From the NCBI GenBank assembly GCA_023391875.1, contig JAEWAB010000002.1, forward strand, positions 248,001 to 312,000: a stretch of DNA of 64,000 nt. The letters are read 5' to 3'. A program made the position numbers and the translations under genes. The stretch comes from Bacillota bacterium. GTDB lineage: Bacteria > Bacillota > Clostridia > Oscillospirales > Ruminococcaceae. Below are positions 1 to 9,190 of this stretch, one piece after another (the stretch's first letter is position 1; every line of letters begins with the position of its first letter). The notes beneath the pieces are model-generated. The model saw nothing but the letters and a program-made list of their open reading frames with translations. It ran no database searches and had not been told where the DNA came from.

Positions 1-19
1 GACTATATATAAGGTTTTA

Positions 20-1309
<1,290 letters not shown>

Positions 1310-1367
1310 TCATAATCTATTAACGATACAACATGCTAACTTGCTAAAGCAGTCTATCGCCCAAAAT

Positions 1368-1396
1368 ATTATAGCAGAAAACAATCGGCCGCACAA
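1368..1396 (-). promoter_or_regulatory. Probable sigma-A promoter of purA
   Basis: On the minus strand, TTGTGC (1391-1396) is separated by exactly 17 bases from a perfect TATAAT (1368-1373), followed by a leader of about 70 bases to the purA start. Confidence 0.65.
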
Positions 1397-1457
1397 CCTG
1401 CGTTGTTACACAAATCGTACGGCTAAACCGGCAACATTCAGTTTAAAACCACAAACA

Positions 1458-2132
1458 TCATACATGAAAGCGCTTATTGAGCTCATGCCGCACATAGCGG
1501 TCGCCGAAGATCGCGGTGCCCGCGAGCGTGAGCAGCGAGTAGGCGGCGCTTGAAATGGCGGGCCATAGAACATCCAGCAGGCCAAGCGGCAGAAAGATGA
1601 GCGGTATAAGCCCAAACGCCCCGATCACCAGCTGGCAGAACAGGTAGTCATGCCTGTCCACCCGCTTGAACACAATCAAAAAGGTGATGGCAAAGGTGGC
1701 GAGTATCAAAAAGAAAGGGATGGTATAATTCACCGACCACTTGGTGTAGCCGGCGTAATAATCGATGATATACAGCACCGCCGAGATGCTGAGCACCTGT
1801 ACGGCGTACTTGGTGGCAAAGTTACCGGTGCCGCGCAGCGAGTAGGCGATGGTCACCCACAGGTAGGCGATGCCCGACAGCACGATAATCGACCACGAAA
1901 GCCCCGCCCGCTGCGTTAAAAAGTCCACCAGCAGGCAGACGGATACGGCCACGATTGAAAGAAACAAAAACAACCGGAACAAAAAGTTGTATTTGTAAAA
2001 GCTCTCGGCAATCACCGGGTAGGAATTTTTGCCGGGTGCTTCCCCACTCGGCCCCTCCAGCGCGGTGCCGCACAGCGGGCAGAGCACGGCATCGTCCATC
2101 ACGCGCAGGTTGCACGCCTTGCAGTTTTTCAC
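1458..2132 (-). CDS. DUF6320-type zinc-ribbon membrane protein
   Basis: The N-terminus carries a CxxC...CxxC zinc ribbon in its first 25 residues (CKAC and CPLC), followed by about six hydrophobic segments and a short basic tail. This matches my memory of the DUF6320 family, whose function is unknown. Two in-frame GTG codons are possible starts: 2141 is only 2 bases from AAAGGA, whereas 2132 leaves 11 bases, so I prefer 2132 (224 residues). It is the last gene of a minus-strand run with the Lys-rich protein and the acyltransferase-like protein, and such genes are typically linked in Clostridia. Family placement is from recall, not a search. Confidence 0.75.
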   Translation of the reverse strand: MKNCKACNLRVMDDAVLCPLCGTALEGPSGEAPGKNSYPVIAESFYKYNFLFRLFLFLSIVAVSVCLLVDFLTQRAGLSWSIIVLSGIAYLWVTIAYSLRGTGNFATKYAVQVLSISAVLYIIDYYAGYTKWSVNYTIPFFLILATFAITFLIVFKRVDRHDYLFCQLVIGAFGLIPLIFLPLGLLDVLWPAISSAAYSLLTLAGTAIFGDRYVRHELNKRFHV

Positions 2133-2163
2133 CGCTTTCACCGTCCTTTCAGGCAGCGGGCCG

Positions 2164-2421
2164 TTATGACTTTCCGCCCTTTTTCCGGCGTTTGAACCAA
2201 TCCTTAATGTCCTGCTTAAAGGCGGCGAGCTGCCAGCGGTTTTCGGCCTTGGCCAGCTTCTTCTGCGCCTTTTTGCGCTTTTTCTCCTGCTTCAGTTTCT
2301 GCTTGAGTGCGGCCTTCTCCAGCTTTAGCGCCGCTTTGGCCTGCTTGCGTCCGGCCTTTTGGGCGGCATTGCCGGGCATTGCCCCGGCGGCGGCCGCGGC
2401 ACCTGAAATGTTATTGCTCAT
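2164..2421 (-). CDS. Lys/Ala-rich small protein
   Basis: An 85-residue, strongly basic protein. Residues 1-20 are Ala/Gly-rich, and most of the rest is a Lys/Ala/Gln helix that probably forms a charged or coiled-coil rod. No signal peptide or membrane segment is visible. The start ATG overlaps the stop of the upstream gene (2418..3761) by 4 bases (ATGA), so the two are translationally coupled, and GGAAAAGGAACC supplies the ribosome site. The composition could suit nucleic-acid, anionic lipid or partner binding, but no function can be assigned. The overlap and the operon position argue that it is a real gene. Confidence 0.7.
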   Translation of the reverse strand: MSNNISGAAAAAGAMPGNAAQKAGRKQAKAALKLEKAALKQKLKQEKKRKKAQKKLAKAENRWQLAAFKQDIKDWFKRRKKGGKS

Positions 2422-3761
2422 GGTTCCTTTTCCTCCTTCGTATGCTGCTTTCCCTTTGTTACGGGTCTATAATCATAAAAAAAGTTGGATTCAATGGTAA
2501 GATCGATGCCGAGAGAGGTTAGTTGGCGGAAGAACGCGCGCTGCAGGTTCTGCTGCTCGATGTTGGCGGCAAAGGTGAAGGTGAGCTTCTCTTGAAACGA
2601 GCAGACGGCGCATTTTACATGGTTGGAATCGGTGGGGGAAAGGATAAACTCAAACCGGTCCGCGTAGGGCGCAAACTCCTCCGGCAGCTCGACGCGCCCG
2701 AGGTTGGAAAGCGTGGTGGAGGCGGTAAGCTCGCCTTTGCGGTATGCGGGACGCAGCACAAGGTTTTTGATAAACAGCGGCACCGCGCGCAGCACGGGGT
2801 TGCGCGAAAGCCGCACCTTATAGGCGTTGCGCTTGGCGAGGTTTTCTTTGCTCAGCTCCTCAACCATGCGGCCAGAGACGACACTCAGCACCTCGTTAAA
2901 GGTCATGCCGCTGCGGTCACATAGCACGCTGATGCCCACGCATTCAAAGAAGTTGAGCGCCGTTTTGGTGCCGAACACATTGCGCAGGTTTACCGGCAGC
3001 GAAACGGACACGGGCGACCACGACGGCCTGCCCTTAAGCTCCTCCTGATAGATGCTGTAGATGAGCACCGCCGTCAAAAAGCCCGTAAGGGTAACGCCGC
3101 GCGCCCTGGCTGCCGCCAGCAGCGCCGAGGTATCGGCAATGCCGTGCACCACCTTTACCGCGGTAAAGGGTAAGGGGGTACCCCGCAGGCGGTAGGCCCT
3201 GCGGATAAACGGCGTAAAGCCGTTCGCTTTCTTGTATATCTTGTTATAGCCGTCCTCCACCACGGCGGCGTTGGGCGAAACGGTGTCGCCCTGCGCATTT
3301 ATCGGTGAAGGCAGCTCGGGGTGAACAAGTGCAAGGTAGGTGCATAATAGCGCCTTTAAAAACTCCATGGCGCCGGTGCCGTCGGTAAGGGCGTGGTAGG
3401 TTTCAAGTGAGAGGCGGTTGCCAAAATAGAGCACGCGGAACAGGTAGCCCCCGTTCTCACGGCGGTTCATGGGTGCGCAGGGGTAAAGCTCCTCCCGCGC
3501 CACCTCGGGCCTCTCGGGGTTCGCCTCAAAATAGTACCAGAAAAAGCCCGCGCGCAGCCGCACATGAAAGGCGGGGAACCGCGTGATGGTCGTATCCAGC
3601 GCCTGCTGCAGCAGCATGGGGTTTATCTCCTCATACAGCACGCAGGAGAGCCGGAACACGTTGGCGGTGGTAACGGAGGAAGCGGCGGGGAAGATGCGCG
3701 CGGAATTATCCAGCCTGCGCCAGTTGTTCATCTGGGAGGATTTAATAATCTTGGTGCCCAT
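2418..3761 (-). CDS. Condensation/acyltransferase-fold protein
   Basis: A 447-residue soluble protein with an HALTDG motif at residues 123-128. This is the HxxxDG signature of the BAHD, condensation-domain and alcohol-acetyltransferase superfamily, in which the histidine is the catalytic base. Sequence after the motif (hydrophobic strands, SNLGRV near residue 360) fits the second half of the two-lobed fold. It probably transfers an acyl group, but acceptor and donor cannot be read from sequence. It overlaps the Lys-rich gene by 4 bases and is followed by the DUF6320 protein, suggesting a three-gene module. A GGAAAGGGGG ribosome site precedes the ATG. No carrier-protein or adenylation domain is nearby, so non-ribosomal peptide synthesis is unlikely. 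Confidence 0.75.
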   Translation of the reverse strand: MGTKIIKSSQMNNWRRLDNSARIFPAASSVTTANVFRLSCVLYEEINPMLLQQALDTTITRFPAFHVRLRAGFFWYYFEANPERPEVAREELYPCAPMNRRENGGYLFRVLYFGNRLSLETYHALTDGTGAMEFLKALLCTYLALVHPELPSPINAQGDTVSPNAAVVEDGYNKIYKKANGFTPFIRRAYRLRGTPLPFTAVKVVHGIADTSALLAAARARGVTLTGFLTAVLIYSIYQEELKGRPSWSPVSVSLPVNLRNVFGTKTALNFFECVGISVLCDRSGMTFNEVLSVVSGRMVEELSKENLAKRNAYKVRLSRNPVLRAVPLFIKNLVLRPAYRKGELTASTTLSNLGRVELPEEFAPYADRFEFILSPTDSNHVKCAVCSFQEKLTFTFAANIEQQNLQRAFFRQLTSLGIDLTIESNFFYDYRPVTKGKQHTKEEKEP

Positions 3762-3828
3762 GCCGCGCCCCCTTTCCGTCTATTGCAAAACCTCCTGCAA
3801 GAATCAGTGTTGACGTATTTTTAACCGC

Positions 3829-4290
3829 TCATTCGGCGTATTGCAGGCGCGCTTCGGTGTAGCCGTTTAAAACCTCGCACATCTCGGCGGCATAGCCCTT
3901 GGCCTGCGCAAGATTATGATCGAGGTAGTTGCCACACTCGATCTCGCTTGCCCCGGGGATGTCGCCATCGAAATCCCGGATAAACGCGCAGGCGTCCTGC
4001 ACCAGACGGATGGCGTCGGCGTGGCTGATGCCGCGCACCAGAAAGTAAAACCCTGTACGGCAGCCCATGGGACCGACATACACCACGTTCGGCGAAAAGC
4101 TGCCGCTGCGCACATAGGTGGCAAACAGGTGCTCGAAGGTGTGCAGCCCCGCGTTTTCAAGGTACGCGCCACCGTTGGGGCGGCACATGCGGATATCATA
4201 GGTGACAATGTCGCCGTCTATGCGGGAGATGTACATCCCGCGCTCGAGTTTCAGGTGGTTTACCTGAAAGCTTGCAATCTTCTGCATCAT
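3829..4290 (-). CDS. luxS: S-ribosylhomocysteine lyase (AI-2 synthase)
   Basis: Cleaves S-ribosylhomocysteine to homocysteine and DPD, the autoinducer-2 precursor, in the activated methyl cycle. The HTFEH metal motif is at residues 50-54 and the third metal ligand Cys119 lies in ECGNY. The open frame extends to 4437, but residues before the MM pair are not LuxS-like. An AGGACAGG ribosome site sits just before 4290, giving 153 residues, the normal length. The acyltransferase operon begins 67 bases downstream on the same strand, so readthrough is possible. No pfs/mtn gene is present in the window. Confidence 0.97.
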   Translation of the reverse strand: MMQKIASFQVNHLKLERGMYISRIDGDIVTYDIRMCRPNGGAYLENAGLHTFEHLFATYVRSGSFSPNVVYVGPMGCRTGFYFLVRGISHADAIRLVQDACAFIRDFDGDIPGASEIECGNYLDHNLAQAKGYAAEMCEVLNGYTEARLQYAE

Positions 4291-4483
4291 AGAAACCTGT
4301 CCTTTCTTTTGGGGGCTTGTATCCGAAGCCTGCCGCCCGCTTGTACGTTTTACAAAAAACGCGGGGCAAACTACTAAGTGTAAAACCATTAAACCTATCG
4401 GTACGGTCTCTGTAACAATATAGTTTAATGATAGCATAAATTTATGTACAGAAAAAGTATTTTTCTTTTAATACTAAATCTTC

Positions 4484-4514
4484 TTTAACAAAGCGGTAAA
4501 ATCGCTTTGTTAAA
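4484..4514. repeat. Perfect 12-bp inverted repeat between luxS and queT
   Basis: TTTAACAAAGCG (4484-4495), a 7-base loop and CGCTTTGTTAAA (4503-4514) form a perfect hairpin or dyad in the divergent luxS/queT intergenic region. It has no clear T-run. It could be an operator or a structured element; no protein can be named. Elsewhere between 4291 and 4630 I see only AT-rich sequence and a weak extended -10 (TGCTATCAT) for luxS near 4435. Confidence 0.5.
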
Positions 4515-4630
4515 CCCCGCAAAGCGTTATTGCAGAAAGCGTATTGAACGGTAATTCGGCGGATTAAAGCCGCACACGCTGTTTTTATAACGGCGTATTT
4601 GAAAAGGGGATTTAGTATAAAATGCAGGTG

Positions 4631-4659
4631 TTTACAAACCGTTCAAACTGCGCTATACT
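4631..4659 (+). promoter_or_regulatory. Sigma-A promoter of queT
   Basis: TTTACA (4631-4636), a 17-base spacer and TATACT (4654-4659). The inferred transcript begins near 4666, exactly where the structured leader starts. Confidence 0.75.
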
Positions 4660-4665
4660 GTGTTT

Positions 4666-4785
4666 GCCGCAGGCGATGCCTGAGGCGGTCAGTTCGCAAA
4701 ATCCTGACCGACGTCCCCTGCAGAGCGGATGGCAAGCCCATCGCCGCAGGGCGTTAAACAAACACTACGAAAGGAAAATTGAACA
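4666..4785 (+). promoter_or_regulatory. Probable preQ1-type riboswitch upstream of queT
   Basis: The roughly 120-base leader between promoter and start codon is highly structured. GGCGATG (4672-4678) can pair with CATCGCC (4739-4745). CGGTCAG (4686-4692) pairs with CTGACCG (4704-4710) around an A-rich loop. CCCTGC (4716-4721) can pair with GCAGGG (4746-4751), which conflicts with or stacks on the first helix. QueT-family transporters are commonly under preQ1 riboswitch control in Firmicutes, and class III is known mainly from Ruminococcaceae. The class assignment is inference; the foldable leader and its location are seen. The ribosome site (AAGGA near 4771) follows directly. Confidence 0.6.
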
Positions 4786-5310
4786 ATGAAGAAGTCAACC
4801 ACCTACCAGCTGGTGCAGGGCGCGATGGTCGCGGCGCTGTACGCGGCTCTTACCCTTGCGCTTGCCCCTTTAAGCTTCGGGCAGGTGCAAATCCGCTTTG
4901 CCGAGGCGCTAACACTGCTCGCGGTGCTCTCGCCCGCAAACATCTACGGCCTTACCCTTGGCTGCCTGATTGCAAACGGCGTGGGCTTTGTAATGGGGGT
5001 AAACATCCTCGGCGCGTTCGACATGCTGTTCGGCACGCTGGCCACCCTGATTGCCGCCGTATTAAGCTACCTGCTGCGCAACGTACGCATCGGCAGGCTG
5101 CCCGTGCTCTCGGCGCTCTCGCCCGTTCTTATCAACGGCCTTATCATCGGCGGCGAGCTCTCGGTGCTGCTCACCAACTCGCTTGCGCCCGTGCCCTTTT
5201 TCACCAACGCCGCATTTGTGGCGGTGGGGGAGGTTATTCCCTGCGTGGTGCTCGGGTTGATACTCGTCTACACCATCGAAAAAACGGGGCTGGATAAAAA
5301 GATATTTTAG
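4786..5310 (+). CDS. queT: QueT family queuosine-precursor transporter (ECF S component)
   Basis: A 174-residue integral membrane protein with about five to six hydrophobic segments. The opening (LVQGAMVAALYAALTLALAP...) and the later QIRFAEALTLLAVLSP stretch are characteristic of QueT, the substrate-binding subunit of an energy-coupling factor transporter for preQ0/preQ1-type queuosine precursors. The shared ECF ATPase and T subunits are not in the window. AAGGA lies 10 bases before the ATG. It has its own promoter, a structured leader and a strong terminator, so it is a single-gene unit. Family assignment is confident; the exact ligand is inferred. Confidence 0.88.
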   Translation: MKKSTTYQLVQGAMVAALYAALTLALAPLSFGQVQIRFAEALTLLAVLSPANIYGLTLGCLIANGVGFVMGVNILGAFDMLFGTLATLIAAVLSYLLRNVRIGRLPVLSALSPVLINGLIIGGELSVLLTNSLAPVPFFTNAAFVAVGEVIPCVVLGLILVYTIEKTGLDKKIF

Positions 5311-5336
5311 GCTCTACTTATACACATAACGAAGCG

Positions 5337-5371
5337 GCACCCCTGAAGGATTCAGGGGTGCTGATTTTTTT
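5337..5371 (+). terminator. Intrinsic terminator of queT
   Basis: GCACCCCTGAA, a GGA loop, TTCAGGGGTGC, then TGATTTTTTT: an 11-bp perfect stem followed by seven T. Confidence 0.92.
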
Positions 5372-5637
5372 ACTTTGCCCGTTCCTGGGAGGATAGGGGG
5401 ATATTGTTCGCTAAAGAACACTTATTTAATAATTTACATTGTCGCGGCCTGAGCGATAAGCTTAGGGGTTAATTGAAAACTGAATTTAGAGGTATTTCAG
5501 AATTGGAATGAGAACTACATGGCTTACTTTTATGATACTTTTGACTAATGTTGACAGACTTTTGTAATTGAAGTATTCTGGAGATAGAGTGATTATAGCA
5601 ATAACCTAAATAGAATTAGAAAATTGAGGAGGATTCC
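5372..5637. other. AT-rich spacer at the left edge of an acquired gene
   Basis: After the queT terminator the composition turns abruptly AT-rich and stays so through the next gene. I see no repeat, integrase remnant or tRNA end here. A GAGGA ribosome site lies directly upstream of 5638. The right edge is less sharp, with normal composition back by about 7270. Confidence 0.5.
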
Positions 5638-7221
5638 ATGGATAAAAATTTTACTGAAATAGCAACTCCATTTGAAGAAGCCGAAAATTATTTTAAACCG
5701 AGCAATAAAGAAAAATTAAACACTATTTTTTATAAAGATAGAAACTATGAGAAAATCATGGAAGATACAACTTATTTTCTATTAGGCGATAAAGGTTCTG
5801 GAAAAACAACGTATGCAGCGTATTTTTGCAATGGATTTCGAGATGGAATAAAATCGAGTAGATATGTACTGTCGGTTGATGATTATGGAAAAATAATTAC
5901 TATGAAAAATGAGAATAAATTAAATTATACTTCTTATACAACTATGTGGAAAGCAATTCTACTAATTAAAATTATATCCACAATTTCAGATAATGAAATG
6001 AATTCAATTTTCACTAAAAGTAATGTATTATGTTCCATCAAAAAAGTCCTTAAAGATTTCAACTATAATAAGCTGACCATTGATAGTTTTTCCCCAGTTA
6101 AAGTGATTGACAATGCTGGCTTTATCAGTTCAATTACTGATTTATTGAAATTAAAGTATTATAATGTGGAAGGTTCTGCAAAACTTTCGAGTACTTATAA
6201 TGAATCACACAAAACCGAACATTCAATAATGGTATTTGAAGATATTTGGACAAAGTTCATAAACGATATAGGAGAAAATCTTACGAAACTTAAGCTTCAA
6301 AATCATCATTATCTTTTTGTTGATGGTATTGACGTTCGACCAGATGAAATTGCATACGACGATTACAAAAAATGTGCGTCTTCTTTAGTCAGAGCCGTTT
6401 ATGATGTGAATTCTGAAATACTGTCACAAATTAAAGATACGAAAAAAGGACGCTTGCAAATAATATTATTGTCTAGACTAGATGTTTTTCTTACAGCAGG
6501 TTTAAGCAATCCTGGCAGTAAAGTAGCGGATAATTGCGCCTTTCTCAATTGGAGTGTATCAAACGACAGTGAATATAAACAATCTGATATATATGCTTTA
6601 GTAAATCATCTTATATCGCAAGATGAAAGTGATTCTTTAGAACCGTGGAGCAAATATTTCAATTTTAACATTAAGCGAGGTAATAATCCATTCGATTCAT
6701 TTGTATATTTCTTAAGGCTTACAAATGCTAGACCAAGAGATTTTGTAAAAATATTCTCTATTCTAAATGAAATTTGCAATAATTCCAACGTTAAAAATCC
6801 ATTAGCTTCTCAAATTGAATCAGACAAGTTTCAAAGAGCGTTTTCAACTTACTTTACAGATGCAATACGAACCGCTTTAGGTTTTTACTATACGAAAGAA
6901 GAAATTAAGCTTCTTTTTGATTTTGTTAAAACTATACGCCTTACACGATTTTCATATCAACAATTTAAAATAGCTTATAATAACTTTGCTAAAAAATCCG
7001 AACTAGAAAATACTTATGGTAATTCAGATAAAGTAATTCAATTGTTGTTTGATGAGAATATTGTAGGTATCTCTGAGCCTCATGGGTATTACCGTTGGAA
7101 ATATCGAGAAATCTCCATTTCAAATTATGATTATGGATTGACAGTTGAAAACTTGGCCTCGGATACTATTTTTGTAATCCAATGGGCACTTGAAAAAGAT
7201 TTTGATGCATACTTGAAATAA
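5638..7221 (+). CDS. P-loop ATPase, FunZ/Sll1717-like
   Basis: A 527-residue protein with Walker A GDKGSGKTT (residues 50-58), a Walker B-like YLFVDGID (225-232), and a LLSRLDVF stretch (277-284) resembling a sensor-1 strand. The overall pattern recalls the FunZ or 'P-loop ATPase, Sll1717 family', STAND/AAA-like proteins found sporadically in bacteria, sometimes near defence genes; this is recall, not a search. The C-terminal 130 residues resemble a small winged-helix region. Codon use is strongly AT-rich (AAA, AAT, ATA, TTA), unlike every neighbour, and it interrupts the queT/aspS interval alone, which suggests horizontal acquisition. No partner nuclease or toxin is adjacent. Function is unknown. 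Confidence 0.75.
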   Translation: MDKNFTEIATPFEEAENYFKPSNKEKLNTIFYKDRNYEKIMEDTTYFLLGDKGSGKTTYAAYFCNGFRDGIKSSRYVLSVDDYGKIITMKNENKLNYTSYTTMWKAILLIKIISTISDNEMNSIFTKSNVLCSIKKVLKDFNYNKLTIDSFSPVKVIDNAGFISSITDLLKLKYYNVEGSAKLSSTYNESHKTEHSIMVFEDIWTKFINDIGENLTKLKLQNHHYLFVDGIDVRPDEIAYDDYKKCASSLVRAVYDVNSEILSQIKDTKKGRLQIILLSRLDVFLTAGLSNPGSKVADNCAFLNWSVSNDSEYKQSDIYALVNHLISQDESDSLEPWSKYFNFNIKRGNNPFDSFVYFLRLTNARPRDFVKIFSILNEICNNSNVKNPLASQIESDKFQRAFSTYFTDAIRTALGFYYTKEEIKLLFDFVKTIRLTRFSYQQFKIAYNNFAKKSELENTYGNSDKVIQLLFDENIVGISEPHGYYRWKYREISISNYDYGLTVENLASDTIFVIQWALEKDFDAYLK

Positions 7222-7304
7222 GCGTACACAAATGGACTGCGTGTTATGTTTATAAATACCAAGATTTAGAGCCGCTGAGTTACCTATTATCCATATACAT
7301 TGAA

Positions 7305-7332
7305 AAGGGGGAAGTTTCATCGCTTCCCCCTT
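7305..7332. terminator. Bidirectional terminator between the FunZ-like gene and aspS
   Basis: AAGGGGGAAG (7305-7314), an 8-base loop and CTTCCCCCTT (7323-7332). On the minus strand, where aspS ends at 7379, it is followed by TTCAATG, so the T-tract is short. Confidence 0.6.
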
Positions 7333-7378
7333 CATCATTCTATTCAGTCAGCCAAAACAAGCCCGCCAGCCCGTCCTT

Positions 7379-9151
7379 CTACTTCTTTATCACCGCAATC
7401 CCCAACTCCGTTAGCTGCTTCTCGTCTACCTCTGAGGGGCAGGCGCTCATCAGCTCGCTGCAGTTCTGCACCTTGGGGAAGGCGACTACGTCGCGCAGGC
7501 TTTCGGCGCCGCACATCTGCATGGCGAGGCGGTCTAGGCCGATACCGGCGCCGCCGTGTGGCGGTGCGGCGTAGCGGTAGGCGTCTACCAAAAAGCCAAA
7601 CTTCACTTCGATCTCTTCCTTGGTAAGCCCGAGCAGCGAGAACATCTTCTGCTGCAGCTCAAAGTCGGTGATGCGGATAGAGCCGCTCGAAAGCTCTATG
7701 CCGTTGAGCACAAGGTCGTACGCCTTGGCGCGCACCGAGCCGGGGTCGCTTTCAAGGAAGGGCAGGCACTCCTCCAGCGGCATGGTAAAGGGGTGGTGCA
7801 TGGCAAGCCAGGTGCCGCTCTCCTCGTCCCACTCAAAGAAGGGGAACTCGGTAATCCAAAGGAAGTTAAAGCCCGTGCGCTCGATCTCGAGCAGCTTCGC
7901 TACCGTTAAGCGCAGCTGGCCCAGCACGGGCAGCACCACGCGGTTTTTGTCGGCTACAATCAGCGCCACGTCGCCCTTTTCACAGCCGAGCGCCTTCATG
8001 ATGGCGGCAAGCTCGTCCTCGTTTACAAACTTCGCAAACGAGCAGTTGGGGGCGTCCTCCACCCAGCGGATGTACGCAAGGCCCTTGCCGCCGATGCCGC
8101 GCACCTGCTCGGTGAGCTTGTCGATCTCCTTCCGGCTAAGCTTGGCGGCGCCGCCCTTGGCCACGATGCCGCGCACGATGCCGCCCTCGGCGATGGCGTT
8201 CTTGAACACCACAAACTCCGTATCCTTCACGATATCCGAGATATCGGCAATCTCCATGCCAAAGCGGGTGTCGGGCTTATCCGAGCCGTAGCGCTCCATC
8301 GCCTCCTTGAAGGTGAGGCGGGGCAGCGGCAGCGGGATATCCACGCCCAGCACCTCTTTAAACAGGCGCTGCACAAAGCCCTCGTTGATGCGCAGGATGT
8401 CCTCCATATCCACGAACGAAAGCTCAAGGTCGATCTGTGTAAATTCGGGCTGGCGGTCGGCGCGCAGGTCTTCGTCCCGGAAGCAGCGCGCAATCTGGAA
8501 GTAGCGGTCGTAGCCCGAGATCATCAGCAGCTGCTTGTAGATCTGCGGGGACTGCGGCAGCGCGTAGAACTTGCCGCCGTGGATGCGCGAGGGCACCAGA
8601 TAATCGCGCGCGCCCTCGGGGGTGGATTTGATCATCATCGGGGTTTCTATCTCTAAGAAGCCGTTCTCGTAGTAGTAGTCGCGCGCCACCTTGGCGATTT
8701 TGTGGCGCAGGATGAGGTTTTGCTGTAAGCCCGGGCGGCGCAGGTCGAGGTAGCGGTACTTTAAGCGCAACTCCTCGTTTACCTTGCTCTGGTCGGTGAT
8801 TTCAAAGGGCGGGGTCTGCGCCTTGGAGAGGATGCGCAGGTCGGCCACATACACCTCCACCGCGCCGGTTTTCAGCTCCTTGTTCACCGATTCGCGCTTG
8901 CGTACCATGCCTTTGGCCATCAGCACGAACTCCGAGCGAACCGTCTTCGCCTTCTCCAGCAGCTCGGCGGCGGTGCCGTCGTCAAACGCCAGCTGGATGA
9001 TCCCCGTGCGGTCGCGCAGGTCTATAAAAACAAGGTTGCCCATGTCGCGTATCTTCTGGGTAAAGCCGCACACCACTACCTCCTGCCCGATGTCGCTTTC
9101 CGCAACCTCGCCGCAGTAGTGGGTTCTTCTGAGTGTTCCCATCGTGTCCAT
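7379..9151 (-). CDS. aspS: Aspartyl-tRNA synthetase
   Basis: A class II aminoacyl-tRNA synthetase of 590 residues, typical of the long bacterial type. An N-terminal OB-fold anticodon domain (residues 1-110) precedes the catalytic core with motif 2 (FRDEDLRADRQPEFTQ) and the terminal motif 3 region (GAGIGLDRLAM), separated by the GAD insertion domain. The ATG at 9151 has AAGGG 10 bases upstream. It lies 39 bases downstream of hisS and is probably cotranscribed under the hisS T-box. Whether the enzyme is discriminating or charges tRNA-Asn too cannot be settled here. Confidence 0.97.
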   Translation of the reverse strand: MDTMGTLRRTHYCGEVAESDIGQEVVVCGFTQKIRDMGNLVFIDLRDRTGIIQLAFDDGTAAELLEKAKTVRSEFVLMAKGMVRKRESVNKELKTGAVEVYVADLRILSKAQTPPFEITDQSKVNEELRLKYRYLDLRRPGLQQNLILRHKIAKVARDYYYENGFLEIETPMMIKSTPEGARDYLVPSRIHGGKFYALPQSPQIYKQLLMISGYDRYFQIARCFRDEDLRADRQPEFTQIDLELSFVDMEDILRINEGFVQRLFKEVLGVDIPLPLPRLTFKEAMERYGSDKPDTRFGMEIADISDIVKDTEFVVFKNAIAEGGIVRGIVAKGGAAKLSRKEIDKLTEQVRGIGGKGLAYIRWVEDAPNCSFAKFVNEDELAAIMKALGCEKGDVALIVADKNRVVLPVLGQLRLTVAKLLEIERTGFNFLWITEFPFFEWDEESGTWLAMHHPFTMPLEECLPFLESDPGSVRAKAYDLVLNGIELSSGSIRITDFELQQKMFSLLGLTKEEIEVKFGFLVDAYRYAAPPHGGAGIGLDRLAMQMCGAESLRDVVAFPKVQNCSELMSACPSEVDEKQLTELGIAVIKK

Positions 9152-9190
9152 ACATCATCTACCCTTTCAGCAGTTCATTGTTAGATATGG

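Noticed and set aside
4779..5297. Long frame overlapping queT in another phase
   Set aside because: Its product is Arg/Gly-rich shadow sequence; queT is clearly coding.
5372..7304. Integrated mobile element with ends around the AT-rich ATPase gene
   Set aside because: No integrase, transposase, direct repeats or inverted ends could be found; only composition suggests transfer.
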